A stretch of DNA of 64,000 bases, taken from contig CAYXTP010000008.1 of the NCBI GenBank assembly GCA_964467985.1, forward strand, positions 1 through 64,000. The letters are read 5' to 3'. Positions 1-7,797 of this stretch are shown here, in pieces. How positions within the stretch are numbered: the stretch's first letter is position 1; each line of letters opens with the position of its first letter. The position numbers were made by a program, and so were the translations under genes. This DNA comes from GCA-2720975 sp964467985. Lineage in GTDB: Bacteria > Planctomycetota > UBA1135 > GCA-002686595. Under the pieces are notes generated by a model. It made no database searches, was not told where the DNA came from, and saw nothing but the letters and a program-made list of their open reading frames with translations.

Positions 1-148
1 GGGGGTAGAGCGAAGCTCCCGCGCTGGCCCATCCCCTTCGGAGTCGCTTGCTTGGCGATTCGTCGAGAGCCTTGTGAGTGTCCAGAATCCACGCCTGAAT
101 TCTCGGCAGTGCGGGGTCGTGGTCCCATCGGCCGATAGCACCCCTCAC
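1..148 (-). CDS. N-terminal part of an unrecognised protein, cut by the window edge
   Basis: A minus-strand frame stays open from a GTG at 148-146 to the left edge, about 49 codons. It has protein-like composition, for example GRWDHDPALPRIQAWILDTH near the N terminus, followed by a basic stretch SKRLRRGW. No in-frame ATG was seen nearby, so the GTG start is a guess. I do not recognise the family. It would be divergent from the Trm112-like gene. Random open frames are common at this GC content, so this is a weak call. Confidence 0.35.
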   Translation of the reverse strand, partial: MRGAIGRWDHDPALPRIQAWILDTHKALDESPSKRLRRGWASAGASLYP

Positions 149-327
149 GCACCCCGGTGGGGGGGAATGGGTGGCACAATGTCCTAGGTGACATCCCCGC
201 GAAGTGCCCCAAGCGGTGAGTGCGAAGTGCGTAGCACCCTTGCCACTTGTATCCCCGACCCTCTTGCGTTCAGACTAGCCCCGCCCAAGCGTTCGCTGAC
301 CCCAACCCAGTCCCCTCGAACCGAACC

Positions 328-576
328 GTGATCGACCCCGAACTGCTCAAGATTCTGGCTTGCCCGGCTACCCATCAGCCCCTGTCCGAAGCCGACGACG
401 CCGCCCTGTCCGCCCTGAACGAGCGCGTGCAAGCCGGCGGCTGCAAGAACGTCGGGGGTCAGGAAGTGACCGAGCCCTTGGATGGCGCCCTGCTGCGTGA
501 GGACGGCACCATCGCCTATCCCGTGCGCGACACCATCCCGGTTTTGCTCGTGGATGAGGGCATCCCCCTCACCTAG
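328..576 (+). CDS. Trm112/UPF0434-like small protein
   Basis: An 82-residue protein of the Trm112 family. Such proteins are small activators or partners of methyltransferases, and in bacteria they often have no assigned partner. The GTG start is chosen because the family begins with a [x]DPELLKILACP core, exactly as here (IDPELLKILACP at residues 2-13). The second family signature, DGxxxYPVRDxIPVLLxDE, is present near the C terminus. A longer frame from 247 exists but adds only low-complexity residues. The classical zinc ribbon is reduced: only Cys in ACP and one Cys in GGCKN are visible. The EboE-like gene starts 26 nt downstream, so the two are probably cotranscribed. Confidence 0.8.
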   Translation: MIDPELLKILACPATHQPLSEADDAALSALNERVQAGGCKNVGGQEVTEPLDGALLREDGTIAYPVRDTIPVLLVDEGIPLT

Positions 577-602
577 GTCTCCCGACCGAGGCTCCTGCAC
601 CC

Positions 603-1934
603 GTGGCCTGGATCCATCCCGACCATCCCGGCCGCCGCGTGCGTCTGGGCTATTGCACCAACGTCCTACCGGTCGAGACCCTGCCCGACCTGCGCCGGGC
701 TCTGACCGACGTCGCCGTCCCGTTGCGGGAGCGCTTGCAGCCGGACGGAGTCCTGGGCATTGGCTTGCACCTGCCCGCCACCCTGGCCGCCTTCCTCGCC
801 AGCCCCGAAGGATCCAGCGACCTGCACGAGCTGGGCCAGTGGCTCGCACAATCCGGGTTCGACCCCTTCACCTACAACGCCTTCCCGTTCGGGGGCTTCC
901 ATCAGGATGGCCTGAAGGAAAATGTCTACCGCCCCACTTGGTCGGAGGTCGCGCGTGAGCAGTACACCCTCGACGTGGCCGCCGTCGCTTGTTCGCTGGT
1001 GGATGCTTGCCGAGACACTCGGCCCGACGAACCCCGGGGACATCTCTCCATCAGCACCCATCCCGGAAGCTACGGCCCATGGATCACCGACCGCAGTGAG
1101 CTCACGGCCTGTGCCGACGCGATGGCGCGCGTGGTGGCCCAGCTCGCGCAACTCTCGACTCCCGCGCCCCTGGTGCTTGCGCTCGAGGCCGAGCCCTTCG
1201 CCAGCTCCTCCAACACCCAGGCCCTGGTCGAGTACCTGGTCGTCGCGAGCAGCGCGACCGAGCGCGAACTCATGCGCCTCGGCTCAAGTCCCGACCGGGC
1301 AACGGAACTCACCGCCCGACACCTGGGCGTCTGCCTCGACGCCTGCCACTCCGCCGTGGAATTCGAAGACCCCGCTCGAGCCTGGGCCCTGAGTAGCGCG
1401 ACGGCCTTGACCCCTGCTAGCAAAAACTCGCCGGCCCTGAATTACTGCCTGGGCAAGGTGCAATTCTCCAGTGCCCTCACCTTGCACGAGCCCGGCGCAG
1501 ACCCCGAAGGCCGGGAGTTGCTGCTCGGCATGAGCGAGCCACGCTACCTGCACCAAATCCGCGCCCAGTCACCCGCAGACGATCTGGCCCAACCCGATCT
1601 GCCCGCCCTCTCCGCTGTCCTCAAGCGTGGCGACGAACTCGCCGACTCTTGGCTCGCAGCCCCGGAGTGGCGCTGTCACTTCCACGTCCCGGTCGACCTG
1701 GAACGCTACGGCTCCCTGGGCACCACCCGCGCCCACGCCGACGCCCTGCTGTCCCAAGCTCTGGCCCAGCCCGCAACCTGGCCCTCCGGCGAATTGCACG
1801 TGGAAGTTGAGACCTACACCTGGTCCGTGCTGCCTTCGGAGGGTCGCCCCGCAGGCAGCCTGGTGGACGGCCTCGAACGCGAACTGCGCCATGTGGAGCG
1901 CCTCTTGACTGCCGCCGGCTGGTCTCCGTCTTGA
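603..1934 (+). CDS. eboE: EboE-like xylose-isomerase-type TIM-barrel protein
   Basis: A 443-residue protein. It opens with RLGYCTNVLPVETLPDLRR, the typical N terminus of the 'metabolite traffic protein' EboE, a TIM-barrel relative of sugar isomerases. In cyanobacteria and other phyla EboE is encoded in the ebo cluster, which helps move precursors of secreted metabolites to the periplasm; its reaction is unknown. Family-like segments include NAFPFGGFHQ, HLSISTHPGSYG and GVCLDACHSAVEFEDP, with acidic and His residues suitable for metal binding. The start is GTG. No other ebo gene is visible in the window, so the role is uncertain. It probably shares a transcript with the Trm112-like gene. Confidence 0.75.
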   Translation: MAWIHPDHPGRRVRLGYCTNVLPVETLPDLRRALTDVAVPLRERLQPDGVLGIGLHLPATLAAFLASPEGSSDLHELGQWLAQSGFDPFTYNAFPFGGFHQDGLKENVYRPTWSEVAREQYTLDVAAVACSLVDACRDTRPDEPRGHLSISTHPGSYGPWITDRSELTACADAMARVVAQLAQLSTPAPLVLALEAEPFASSSNTQALVEYLVVASSATERELMRLGSSPDRATELTARHLGVCLDACHSAVEFEDPARAWALSSATALTPASKNSPALNYCLGKVQFSSALTLHEPGADPEGRELLLGMSEPRYLHQIRAQSPADDLAQPDLPALSAVLKRGDELADSWLAAPEWRCHFHVPVDLERYGSLGTTRAHADALLSQALAQPATWPSGELHVEVETYTWSVLPSEGRPAGSLVDGLERELRHVERLLTAAGWSPS

Positions 1935-2015
1935 CCGCCCGTGGACGCCCATTTTGAAGCCCCCGGTCCGACCGGCGCCCACCCCCGCCCCCCCAAAAAA
2001 CCCCCTCGGACCTCG

Positions 2016-2044
2016 TTGACACGTTCAAACCCGCTCCGTATCTT
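2016..2044 (+). promoter_or_regulatory. Sigma-70 type promoter of the tRNA-Glu gene
   Basis: A perfect -35 box TTGACA (2016-2021), a 17-nt spacer and a -10 box TATCTT (2039-2044). The predicted start of transcription is near 2051, about 44 nt before the tRNA. This is the best consensus promoter in the window. Confidence 0.8.
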
Positions 2045-2094
2045 CCCGCCACCGAGCCCTTGAGCCTCACCGGCCCGAGCCTCGGCCCTCCGGT

Positions 2095-2172
2095 GGCCCC
2101 GTCGTCTAGTCTGGCCTAGGACACCAGGTTTTCATCCTGGCGACAGGGGTTCAAATCCCCTCGGGGTCACCA
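2095..2172 (+). tRNA. tRNA-Glu, anticodon UUC, with encoded CCA
   Basis: The acceptor stem pairs GGCCCCG with CGGGGTC. The anticodon arm is CCAGG-TTTTCAT-CCTGG, which places TTC at positions 34-36. The T arm is AGGGG-TTCAAAT-CCCCT. The discriminator base is A and CCA is encoded in the DNA. At 78 nt with a long D loop it is slightly larger than the E. coli version. It is a single gene with its own promoter. Confidence 0.97.
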
Positions 2173-2192
2173 TCTCTTCCCGTAGCTCCGGC

Positions 2193-2220
2193 GAAGGCGG
2201 ACCCCGCCCGCTTCACTTGT
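2193..2220 (+). terminator. Possible terminator after the tRNA
   Basis: GAAGGCGG and CCGCCCGCTTC can pair around an ACC loop with a small bulge, and a T-rich stretch (ACTTGTTTCCTTC) follows. The T run is imperfect. The hairpin overlaps the stop codon of the convergent VOC gene and could serve both strands. Confidence 0.35.
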
Positions 2221-2632
2221 TTCCTTCTTTCGCTGCGAGGCGGGCGGCGAAGTACCAGTGGTGCCCCTCCGGATCGCGTGCGCCGTATCGACGGTCGCCA
2301 TACGGTTGGTTCGTGGGTTCCTCGATGATCTCGGCACCTGCTTCCCGCGCGCGGGAGCAGTGAGCGTCCACGTCGTCGACGTACACGTAGAGGCTCTGCG
2401 TTACCTGGCCGAGTCGTCTCGGGTTCCGGAATTCGCCACCGGGTGACCCCATCATCACGACCCCGTCTTCCAGTGCCATCTCGGCATGCGTCACCTTGCC
2501 ATCCGGGCGGCGTTGGCTGTGGCGTTCGACGAGGCCGAATGCGCGTGCGAGCCAGCCCATCATAGTTCCGGTGTCTTCGTAGTTGAGGTAGGGAGAAATG
2601 CGCGGATAGCCGGGGGGCGGGTTGCTAGACAT
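2213..2632 (-). CDS. VOC-family protein (glyoxalase/PhnB-like)
   Basis: A 139-residue protein of the vicinal oxygen chelate superfamily. The N terminus YPRISPYLNYEDTGTMMGWL and the segments YVYVDDVDAHCSRAREAGAEI and GDRRYGARDPEGHHWYFA are typical of the PhnB/'glyoxalase superfamily' type with one betaalphabetabetabeta repeat pair. Such proteins bind a divalent metal and act in lyase, dioxygenase or antibiotic-binding roles; the substrate here cannot be predicted. The ATG start is supported by the family N terminus. A decayed-looking frame on the same strand ends 8 nt inside this gene. Confidence 0.85.
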   Translation of the reverse strand: MSSNPPPGYPRISPYLNYEDTGTMMGWLARAFGLVERHSQRRPDGKVTHAEMALEDGVVMMGSPGGEFRNPRRLGQVTQSLYVYVDDVDAHCSRAREAGAEIIEEPTNQPYGDRRYGARDPEGHHWYFAARLAAKEGNK

Positions 2633-2777
2633 ACTCGGACTCCAGGTTTGATGCGATCCAGTCTGTGGCTCGACGTCCCAGTAGAGTACGCGATCGGGCT
2701 GCCCGGATTAGCTCCCGCATCTCGGGCTCCGGGTCCTCGACGCCCTCGGCAAGAGTTCTGACCGTGCCCCCTCGCCT
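2625..2777 (-). pseudogene. Short or frameshifted coding remnant upstream of the VOC gene
   Basis: Between a TGA at about 2780 and a TAG at 2627-2625 lies a 50-codon frame with protein-like composition (VRTLAEGVEDPEPEMRELIR and RRATDWIASNLESEYV). Its stop overlaps the first codons of the VOC gene. The only in-frame ATG (2720) gives 31 residues. Just upstream a different frame reads CYEWEEVVKARG, so a frameshift could have broken a longer gene. I do not recognise the family. Confidence 0.25.
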
Positions 2778-3088
2778 TCACCACTTCCTCCCACTCGTAG
2801 CAGCGTCTCGCGGGGGGGTGCAGACAGTTGCCTGGCTCTGCGCACATCCCGCTGGAGAGGACAGCTTGCGGCGGGGAACAAGTGCTGGCGCAGGTCCGCT
2901 GGATTGCAGGACACCGGGACGGGAGGCGGGACTGGAGCGTGGATGGTTGCTCAAGGGTGGCAACCCGCCTAGTTGAGAGCCCAGCACTAACATAGGATTC
3001 GGGACCGGAGGCGGGGCAGGTCAGGGAAGCCCGATCCGAGTCCACTTCGTTTCCCCGCCTCGGCGTTGGCTCCGAGAGACTTGCACCC
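2778..3088. other. Intergenic stretch without a convincing gene
   Basis: Between the remnant next to the VOC gene and the DUF454 gene. No RNA gene, strong hairpin or well-spaced promoter was found. TTGAGA and TAGGAT occur at about 2975-3000 but are too close together (14 nt) for a good sigma-70 promoter. Confidence 0.5.
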
Positions 3089-3526
3089 ATGGCTGACGAG
3101 AACTCCGGGCTACCCGAGTCCCACGAAACTCAGAGAGAGGCAGGGGTCTTGCGCTGGATTCTCTTTCCCGCTGGGCTGCTCTGCACCGTGCTCGGAACGG
3201 TCGGCGCCTTCTTGCCCTTGCTGCCGACCACACCGTTCCTGTTGGTCGCGGCGGCTTGTTTCGCGAGAACGTCGCCAGCGTTTCACCGTCGCCTCATGGC
3301 CAACCCCCTTTTCGGCTCCTACCTGGTCCAGTGGCAGCGCGACCATACCGTGCCGCGGGAAGCCAAACACCGGGCCTACGGGCTTGTGGTCGTCACGTTC
3401 TCGCTATCCGTCGTGCTTGTCGAGGGCCTCTGGTGGCGAGCAGGCCTCGTTGGGCTGGGGCTGGCCCTGGTCGGATTCCTGGCTTGGCTGCCCACGACGG
3501 GGAGCCCGGGCCAAGCGGATTCGTGA
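3089..3526 (+). CDS. DUF454 (YbaN-like) inner-membrane protein
   Basis: A 145-residue protein with the DUF454 signature: a first hydrophobic hairpin containing GTVGAFLPLLPTTPFLLVAA, then CFARTSPAFHRRLMANPLFG and a second hairpin near the C terminus. The function of the family is unknown; E. coli YbaN belongs to it. A polar 20-residue N-terminal tail precedes the first membrane segment. The gene stands alone on the plus strand among minus-strand neighbours. Confidence 0.88.
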   Translation: MADENSGLPESHETQREAGVLRWILFPAGLLCTVLGTVGAFLPLLPTTPFLLVAAACFARTSPAFHRRLMANPLFGSYLVQWQRDHTVPREAKHRAYGLVVVTFSLSVVLVEGLWWRAGLVGLGLALVGFLAWLPTTGSPGQADS

Positions 3527-3542
3527 CGCGCAGGCTAGTTGA

Positions 3543-3978
3543 TCATCCCTGAGGCACCTTTCGAGAAGCGTGGGGGGGCATGCCGTCGCGGTGCCAGTAC
3601 TGGACGCACCAGGTGTTGCCGGTGCAGCGGGTAGGTGAATTGTCCGACGAAGCCCGTGCTCAGGTCGAGTGGGATCGAGCCATTCGAGCAATCGCAGCTG
3701 CCGAGGGAGACGTCGCCCAGGTTGTTGCCGTCGTCATCGCAGAACACGACGCTGCAAATGTCGACGTCGATCAGGGCCAGGGAGTGGTAGGCCCCCGACG
3801 CCAACAGGGCGAAACCCGTTCCAGCAGGAGTGTCAGTTACTTGGTTCTCCCGGTCCCTTTCCCAGGCAACCATGGAACCGTCCTCGCGTAGGGACAGTGA
3901 ATGCCAGAACCCCGCGACCACTTGAACGAAGTCGGTGCCTGCAGGCGTGTTGGAGACCTGGCCTACGCTGGCCGAGCC
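3543..3978 (-). pseudogene. Decayed RCC1-repeat secreted protein (C-terminal remnant, frameshifted)
   Basis: The frame starts just after an in-frame TAG (3981-3979). It reads GQVSNTPAGTDFVQVVAGFW, then SLREDGSMVAW and a second copy NQVTDTPAGTGFALLASGAY, the repeat style of RCC1/BNR beta-propellers. A C-terminal module CSVVFCDDDGNNLGDVSLG follows. Near 3630 the original frame ends in a run of unlikely residues. A switch by one base restores TGNTWCVQYWHRD, the usual end of this module, and runs to a TGA at 3545-3543. So the gene lacks its N terminus and carries one frameshift. The family assignment is from the repeat pattern. Confidence 0.7.
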
Positions 3979-4032
3979 CTAGCTGTTGACTTGTCTCTTG
4001 GCCCTGGATCGCAGGCCGGGGGGGCATCCCGT

Positions 4033-4563
4033 TCATTGCGTGAGGTCGAGAAGCTTCTGCACCGTTCGCCAGTTGCGGCCTGTTCCAGAAACCCCGAGGA
4101 CCCGCTCCACGTTGGCTGCCAGCTTGGAGCGACCGATTCCATCGGGGGCGTGCAGGTAGAGGACATCCTCTTCAAGGGCGAATCGTTCGTTGGCCTTGGC
4201 GATGCCCTGCAACCGGTCCAGGTCGGGTTGCTTGGGCCGGGCGGCGAGGAAGTAGAGATGCAGTTTGGCCGGATCTTGCTCGCCTTCTGGGAAGGGATTG
4301 CGGCTTGCGGCGCGCGTGAGCTGCTTGGGAGTCATGAGGAGCAGCGCGGGTTCGAAGCCCAGGGCGGCACCCAGGGCGGCCCGAATCTGGCGCGTGAGCA
4401 CGGGAGCTGCTGCGGCGTGTTCAAAGACCGCGTTCCCACTCTGGATGTAGGTCCGCACGCTGCGGCACCCCTGGCTCTCCAAGTGCTCAACGAGTTCCTT
4501 CATCGGCAGTCGACCCGACCCGCCGACATTGATGCCGCGCAAGAGTGCGATGTAGGTGTTCAA
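4033..4563 (-). CDS. DUF1697 family protein
   Basis: A 176-residue protein. The start NTYIALLRGINVGGSGRLPM, the segment VRTYIQSGNAVFEH and the C-terminal NWRTVQKLLDL are hallmarks of DUF1697, a widespread cytosolic family of unknown function. The start codon is TTG, chosen because the family begins at this point. It lies between a signal-peptide-like 19-codon frame upstream and the RCC1 remnant downstream, all on the same strand, so it may have been inserted into an older gene. Confidence 0.88.
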   Translation of the reverse strand: MNTYIALLRGINVGGSGRLPMKELVEHLESQGCRSVRTYIQSGNAVFEHAAAAPVLTRQIRAALGAALGFEPALLLMTPKQLTRAASRNPFPEGEQDPAKLHLYFLAARPKQPDLDRLQGIAKANERFALEEDVLYLHAPDGIGRSKLAANVERVLGVSGTGRNWRTVQKLLDLTQ

Positions 4564-4587
4564 GTGCGGCGGGTCTCGACGGCTTGC

Positions 4588-4647
4588 TTAGGGCGCTTCC
4601 GCTCCGAACAGGGCAAGGACAAGCAGAGGGAGGCAACGGGTGTTCAT
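4588..4647 (-). pseudogene. 19-codon frame that looks like an orphan signal peptide
   Basis: ATG followed by NTRCLPLLVLALFGAEAP and a TAA. It has a basic residue, a hydrophobic core and a possible AEA cleavage site, like the first exported part of a protein cut off by a stop. It may be the stub of the RCC1-like gene whose C terminus lies at 3543-3978, or a leader peptide. The call rests on composition only. Confidence 0.3.
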
Positions 4648-4688
4648 GGAGGAGGGTGTGCAGGCTCGGCGCGAACGGACCTGGGTTC

Positions 4689-6158
4689 TCAGCGGCCAAA
4701 CGCAAGCAGACTCGTTTGCGTTCGTACGTAGATCGTCCCGTCGACGACAGCGGGAGTGGCTTGGATGGGTTCGCCTGTGTCGACTGTGGTCAGGATCTCG
4801 AAGTCGCTGGCAGACTTGAGCACGTAGATCGTCCCCGCGTCGGAGGCCACGACGACGTGCCCAGGCACGCCGAGGGGCGTGGCGTAGTACTCGCCGCGGT
4901 CATCGAGCCGCTTCCGATCGAAGTGAGGCTTGCCGTTGGCGGGGTCGATGCAGGTGACAAAGCCACCGGTCTTCACAAGCCACAGGCGACCTTCGTGCAA
5001 GAGGGGTGATGCGACGTAGGGAAGACCACGGCGTTGGCTCCAAGCAACGTGGCTGGTGCTGACGTCGCCCTCCCCGCCTGCATTCACGGCAATCATCAAG
5101 TTCTTGCCGGGCCCCTTGGGCAGGTTGTGCAAGGGGACGTATTCATCCAGTTCCCAGTGACCGTCGTGGTTGGCATCGCAGAATCCGAAGGCGTCCTTGG
5201 CCCGGCAAGGCGGCAGCTCCTCGATGGTCACTTGGCCGTCGCCGTTCCCGTCCAGGTGGGCAAAAGCGGCCGCGGCATCCGCTAGCTGGGCAGCGTTGAA
5301 CGTCTCATCTCCGAACAACGACTCGACGAGCTCCTGGCCCGTGGCGCCGCCCGTGGCCCAGGCCGCAAAATAGAGACGTTCGGAATCGCCAACGGGTGTG
5401 GTGCACACGAATCCGCAGAGGTCGTTGACGCGCCAGAGTTCCTTGCCGCTGTTCGGGTCGAGGGCGGTCAGACGTTGGGTTCCGGCGACGATCAGCTCAC
5501 TGCCGCCGGCGTGATTCCACACGTAGGGCGTACCGAAGGAATAGGTGAAGTCCAAGCGTGGTACCTGCCAGAGCACCTCGCCATCCACGGCGTCGAACGC
5601 CAGGATGGCCGAGTCGGGGCAGCCATCACGGGACAGGATTACCTTGTCGTCGATCAGGATGGGGGAGGTCCCGATCCCGAAGAACGCGTCGTCGGGCACG
5701 GCCAGGGGCTTCTCCCACAGAAGCTTGCCGTCCAAGTCGCGGGCGATCAGCCCCCAATCTCCGAAGTAGAAGAGGACCCGCTTACCATCGGTGCAAGCTG
5801 TCGGCACGGCCGGGTCGGCGTCGTTGTGGCCGTAGACGGCTGGGGGCGTGAATTCGACCGAGTGGCGCCAGAGTTCGGCGCCGGTCTGGCGACTCAAGGC
5901 CAGCATGATCAGTCGACCGTCCTCGTGACCGGTCAGGAAAATGCGATCGTCCCAGATACATGGGGACGAAGCCCCCTGGGGCAGCTGTGTGCGCCACAAG
6001 AGGTCGTCTTCGAGGTCGAAGGTCAAGGTCGCCGGCTGGGCCTCCGTGCGCGGGCTGCCCGTCGGCCCGAGAAACTGAGGCCAACGCGCCTGGGCCTCGT
6101 CTTGCACCGGGATGGGCGTCAGGCTGGCGGCGAGAAGAGTGGTGCTGAGGATGCTCAT
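4689..6158 (-). CDS. Secreted PQQ-type beta-propeller protein with two EF-hands
   Basis: A 489-residue protein. A short hydrophobic N terminus (MSILSTTLLAASLTPIPV) looks like a signal peptide. The mature part has beta-propeller blades of the PQQ-dehydrogenase-like type (WPQFLGPTGSP, GKLLWEKPL, GEVLWQVPR, GKELWRVND, QATPAVVDGTIYVRTQTS). Two EF-hand loops are inserted at residues 303-314 (DGNGDGQVTIEE) and 328-339 (DANHDGHWELDE). This blend is very common in Planctomycetota and the role is usually unassigned; calcium binding and substrate or protein binding are likely. The gene follows the sulfatase by 48 nt on the same strand. A TACACT box ends 6 nt before the ATG. Confidence 0.85.
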   Translation of the reverse strand: MSILSTTLLAASLTPIPVQDEAQARWPQFLGPTGSPRTEAQPATLTFDLEDDLLWRTQLPQGASSPCIWDDRIFLTGHEDGRLIMLALSRQTGAELWRHSVEFTPPAVYGHNDADPAVPTACTDGKRVLFYFGDWGLIARDLDGKLLWEKPLAVPDDAFFGIGTSPILIDDKVILSRDGCPDSAILAFDAVDGEVLWQVPRLDFTYSFGTPYVWNHAGGSELIVAGTQRLTALDPNSGKELWRVNDLCGFVCTTPVGDSERLYFAAWATGGATGQELVESLFGDETFNAAQLADAAAAFAHLDGNGDGQVTIEELPPCRAKDAFGFCDANHDGHWELDEYVPLHNLPKGPGKNLMIAVNAGGEGDVSTSHVAWSQRRGLPYVASPLLHEGRLWLVKTGGFVTCIDPANGKPHFDRKRLDDRGEYYATPLGVPGHVVVASDAGTIYVLKSASDFEILTTVDTGEPIQATPAVVDGTIYVRTQTSLLAFGR

Positions 6159-6206
6159 GCTCCCAGTGTAGCGGAGCGGACCGTCGCTTCCCGCCCAGAG
6201 CGGCGG

Positions 6207-7625
6207 CTATTTGGGGCGCGCGCCGCGCCAGCCGGCATCTAATTGCTCGCGCAGGGCATCGACCAAGGCGACCTGGTCGGCGTGGCCTGCGAGGTTGGTC
6301 GTCTCCCCCGGATCCTGGAGGTGATCGTAGAGTTCGACGCCCAGTTCGACGCTGGCGTCACCGTCCTTCCGCCAGCTCGTGAAGCGGTAACGATCCGTGC
6401 GCATGCTGTAGCCCATGGCGCGGCCAGGGATGGGGTGCTGGCCGAATGCAGCTCGTTTCCAAGGCCTCTGTGGATCACGCAACAGGGGCGCGAAGCTGTC
6501 CGCTTGCACCCCGTCACATGCCGGCAGCCCCGCCAAGTCGGAAAGGGTCGGGAAGAGGTCGACCAACTCGACCAGCGCATCACACTCCGCGCCATCCGTC
6601 GCCTGACCCGGGGCGCGCACAATCAGTGGAGCCCGCATGGCCTGCTCGAAGGTGCCCATCTTGGTCCACAGCCCATGGTCACCCAGGTACCAACCGTGAT
6701 CACTCCACAGCACGACGATCGTGTTCTCGTCGAGCCGCAGTCGCTCCAGCTCGTCCAAGACCTTGCCAACCTGGGCGTCCACAAAGGCCGTGCTGGCGAG
6801 GTAGCCATGAATGAGCTGGCGTGCCAAATCGTCCGGCATCGGACCCTTCTGGGGCATGCCCAGGTACTTGCGCAGCTCGTACCAGGCGACCCCAGCCAGG
6901 GCGGGTGCATTGCGAGGTGGCGCCGGGGTGGGCGTGAGGGCGATGTCCTGTTCGGGGAACAGGTCCCAGTAGCGGGAGGGGGCGACGAAAGGCAGGTGCG
7001 GTTTGTAGAACCCAACCGCCAGGAAGAAGGGCCCGTCCTTCACGCGCCTCAGGGCTTCGATGGCGTAGTTGGCCAACGCGCCGTCCTGGTAGCGATCGTC
7101 AGGCAGGTCGGCCGATTCGGTGGGTGGTCCCCGGCGACGTGGGCGATCTCGCTCCTGATTCTGCTGCGTGGCGTAAAAGCGCGTGCGATCCGGGAGGTAG
7201 GCGGGCTCGGACCACGAGCGTTCGTCGAGCAGCTCGCCGTGGTAGACCTTGCCCAGGGAGAGAGTCGTGTAGCCGTTATTCTTGAAGTGCTGCGGAAGGG
7301 TGACGACGTCTGGCAATGCATCGCGGAAATGGGTGCGTACATCGTAAACCCGTGTGGTGTCGGGTCGGCGGCCGGTCAGCACACTGCTCCTGGAGGGCGT
7401 GCACAGCGCCTGCTGACAGTACGCTCGGGTGAATCGCACACCTCCAGCCGCCAGCTCGTCGATGCGTGGCGTGAGTGGCCGCGTTGTGGTGAACGGCTCG
7501 AGCTGGGAGCGCAGGTCGTCGACGATCAGGAACAGAACGTTAGGTGGTCGCTCGTCGCTCGGGCTGGCAGGGTCGGATCCCGCACAGGAACTCGCTACCA
7601 AGCCGGCAAGCAGCAAGAGTTGCAT
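6207..7625 (-). CDS. Lipoprotein sulfatase, iduronate-2-sulfatase-like
   Basis: A 472-residue sulfatase that hydrolyses sulfate esters, probably of glycans. The start ATG gives a lipoprotein signal peptide (MQLLLLAGLVASSC, Cys14). A TTG 51 nt upstream is open but lies within the likely promoter. Metal ligands appear as VDD (36-37). The formylglycine site is C75-T-P-S-R, then LTGRRPDTTRVYD, and LPQHFKNNGYTTLSLGKVYH follows, as in iduronate-2-sulfatase-like enzymes. The second metal site DHGWYLGDHGLW is intact. Activity needs a formylglycine-generating enzyme or anSME, not seen in the window. It probably shares a transcript with the PQQ/EF-hand gene. Confidence 0.92.
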   Translation of the reverse strand: MQLLLLAGLVASSCAGSDPASPSDERPPNVLFLIVDDLRSQLEPFTTTRPLTPRIDELAAGGVRFTRAYCQQALCTPSRSSVLTGRRPDTTRVYDVRTHFRDALPDVVTLPQHFKNNGYTTLSLGKVYHGELLDERSWSEPAYLPDRTRFYATQQNQERDRPRRRGPPTESADLPDDRYQDGALANYAIEALRRVKDGPFFLAVGFYKPHLPFVAPSRYWDLFPEQDIALTPTPAPPRNAPALAGVAWYELRKYLGMPQKGPMPDDLARQLIHGYLASTAFVDAQVGKVLDELERLRLDENTIVVLWSDHGWYLGDHGLWTKMGTFEQAMRAPLIVRAPGQATDGAECDALVELVDLFPTLSDLAGLPACDGVQADSFAPLLRDPQRPWKRAAFGQHPIPGRAMGYSMRTDRYRFTSWRKDGDASVELGVELYDHLQDPGETTNLAGHADQVALVDALREQLDAGWRGARPK

Positions 7626-7656
7626 GCGCCCGCTCGCCCATCCTGCGGGTCGGGTT

Positions 7657-7684
7657 TGGATAGACGAGTCCTTCAAGGGTTCAA
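7657..7684 (-). promoter_or_regulatory. Promoter of the sulfatase gene
   Basis: On the minus strand TTGAAC, a 16-nt spacer and TATCCA, ending 31 nt before the ATG at 7625. This favours the ATG over the upstream TTG as start. Confidence 0.5.
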
Positions 7685-7737
7685 GGGGCGCCAGCCGCGA
7701 CGCACTTCCAGCCCGATACTACTCCAAGCCCCGGGCC

Positions 7738-7779
7738 GAGAAGCAAACTTGCCACGGCGGAGTGTCCCGCCGCGGCAAG
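7738..7779 (-). terminator. Rho-independent terminator of the metalloprotease gene
   Basis: CTTGCC-A-CGGCGG pairs with CCGCCG-C-GGCAAG (13 positions, one mismatch) around a 6-nt loop at 7748-7779. On the minus strand it is followed by TTTGCTTCT. It lies 18 nt after the stop codon of the protease gene. Confidence 0.75.
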
Positions 7780-7797
7780 TCTCTTGCATCAGGTGCT

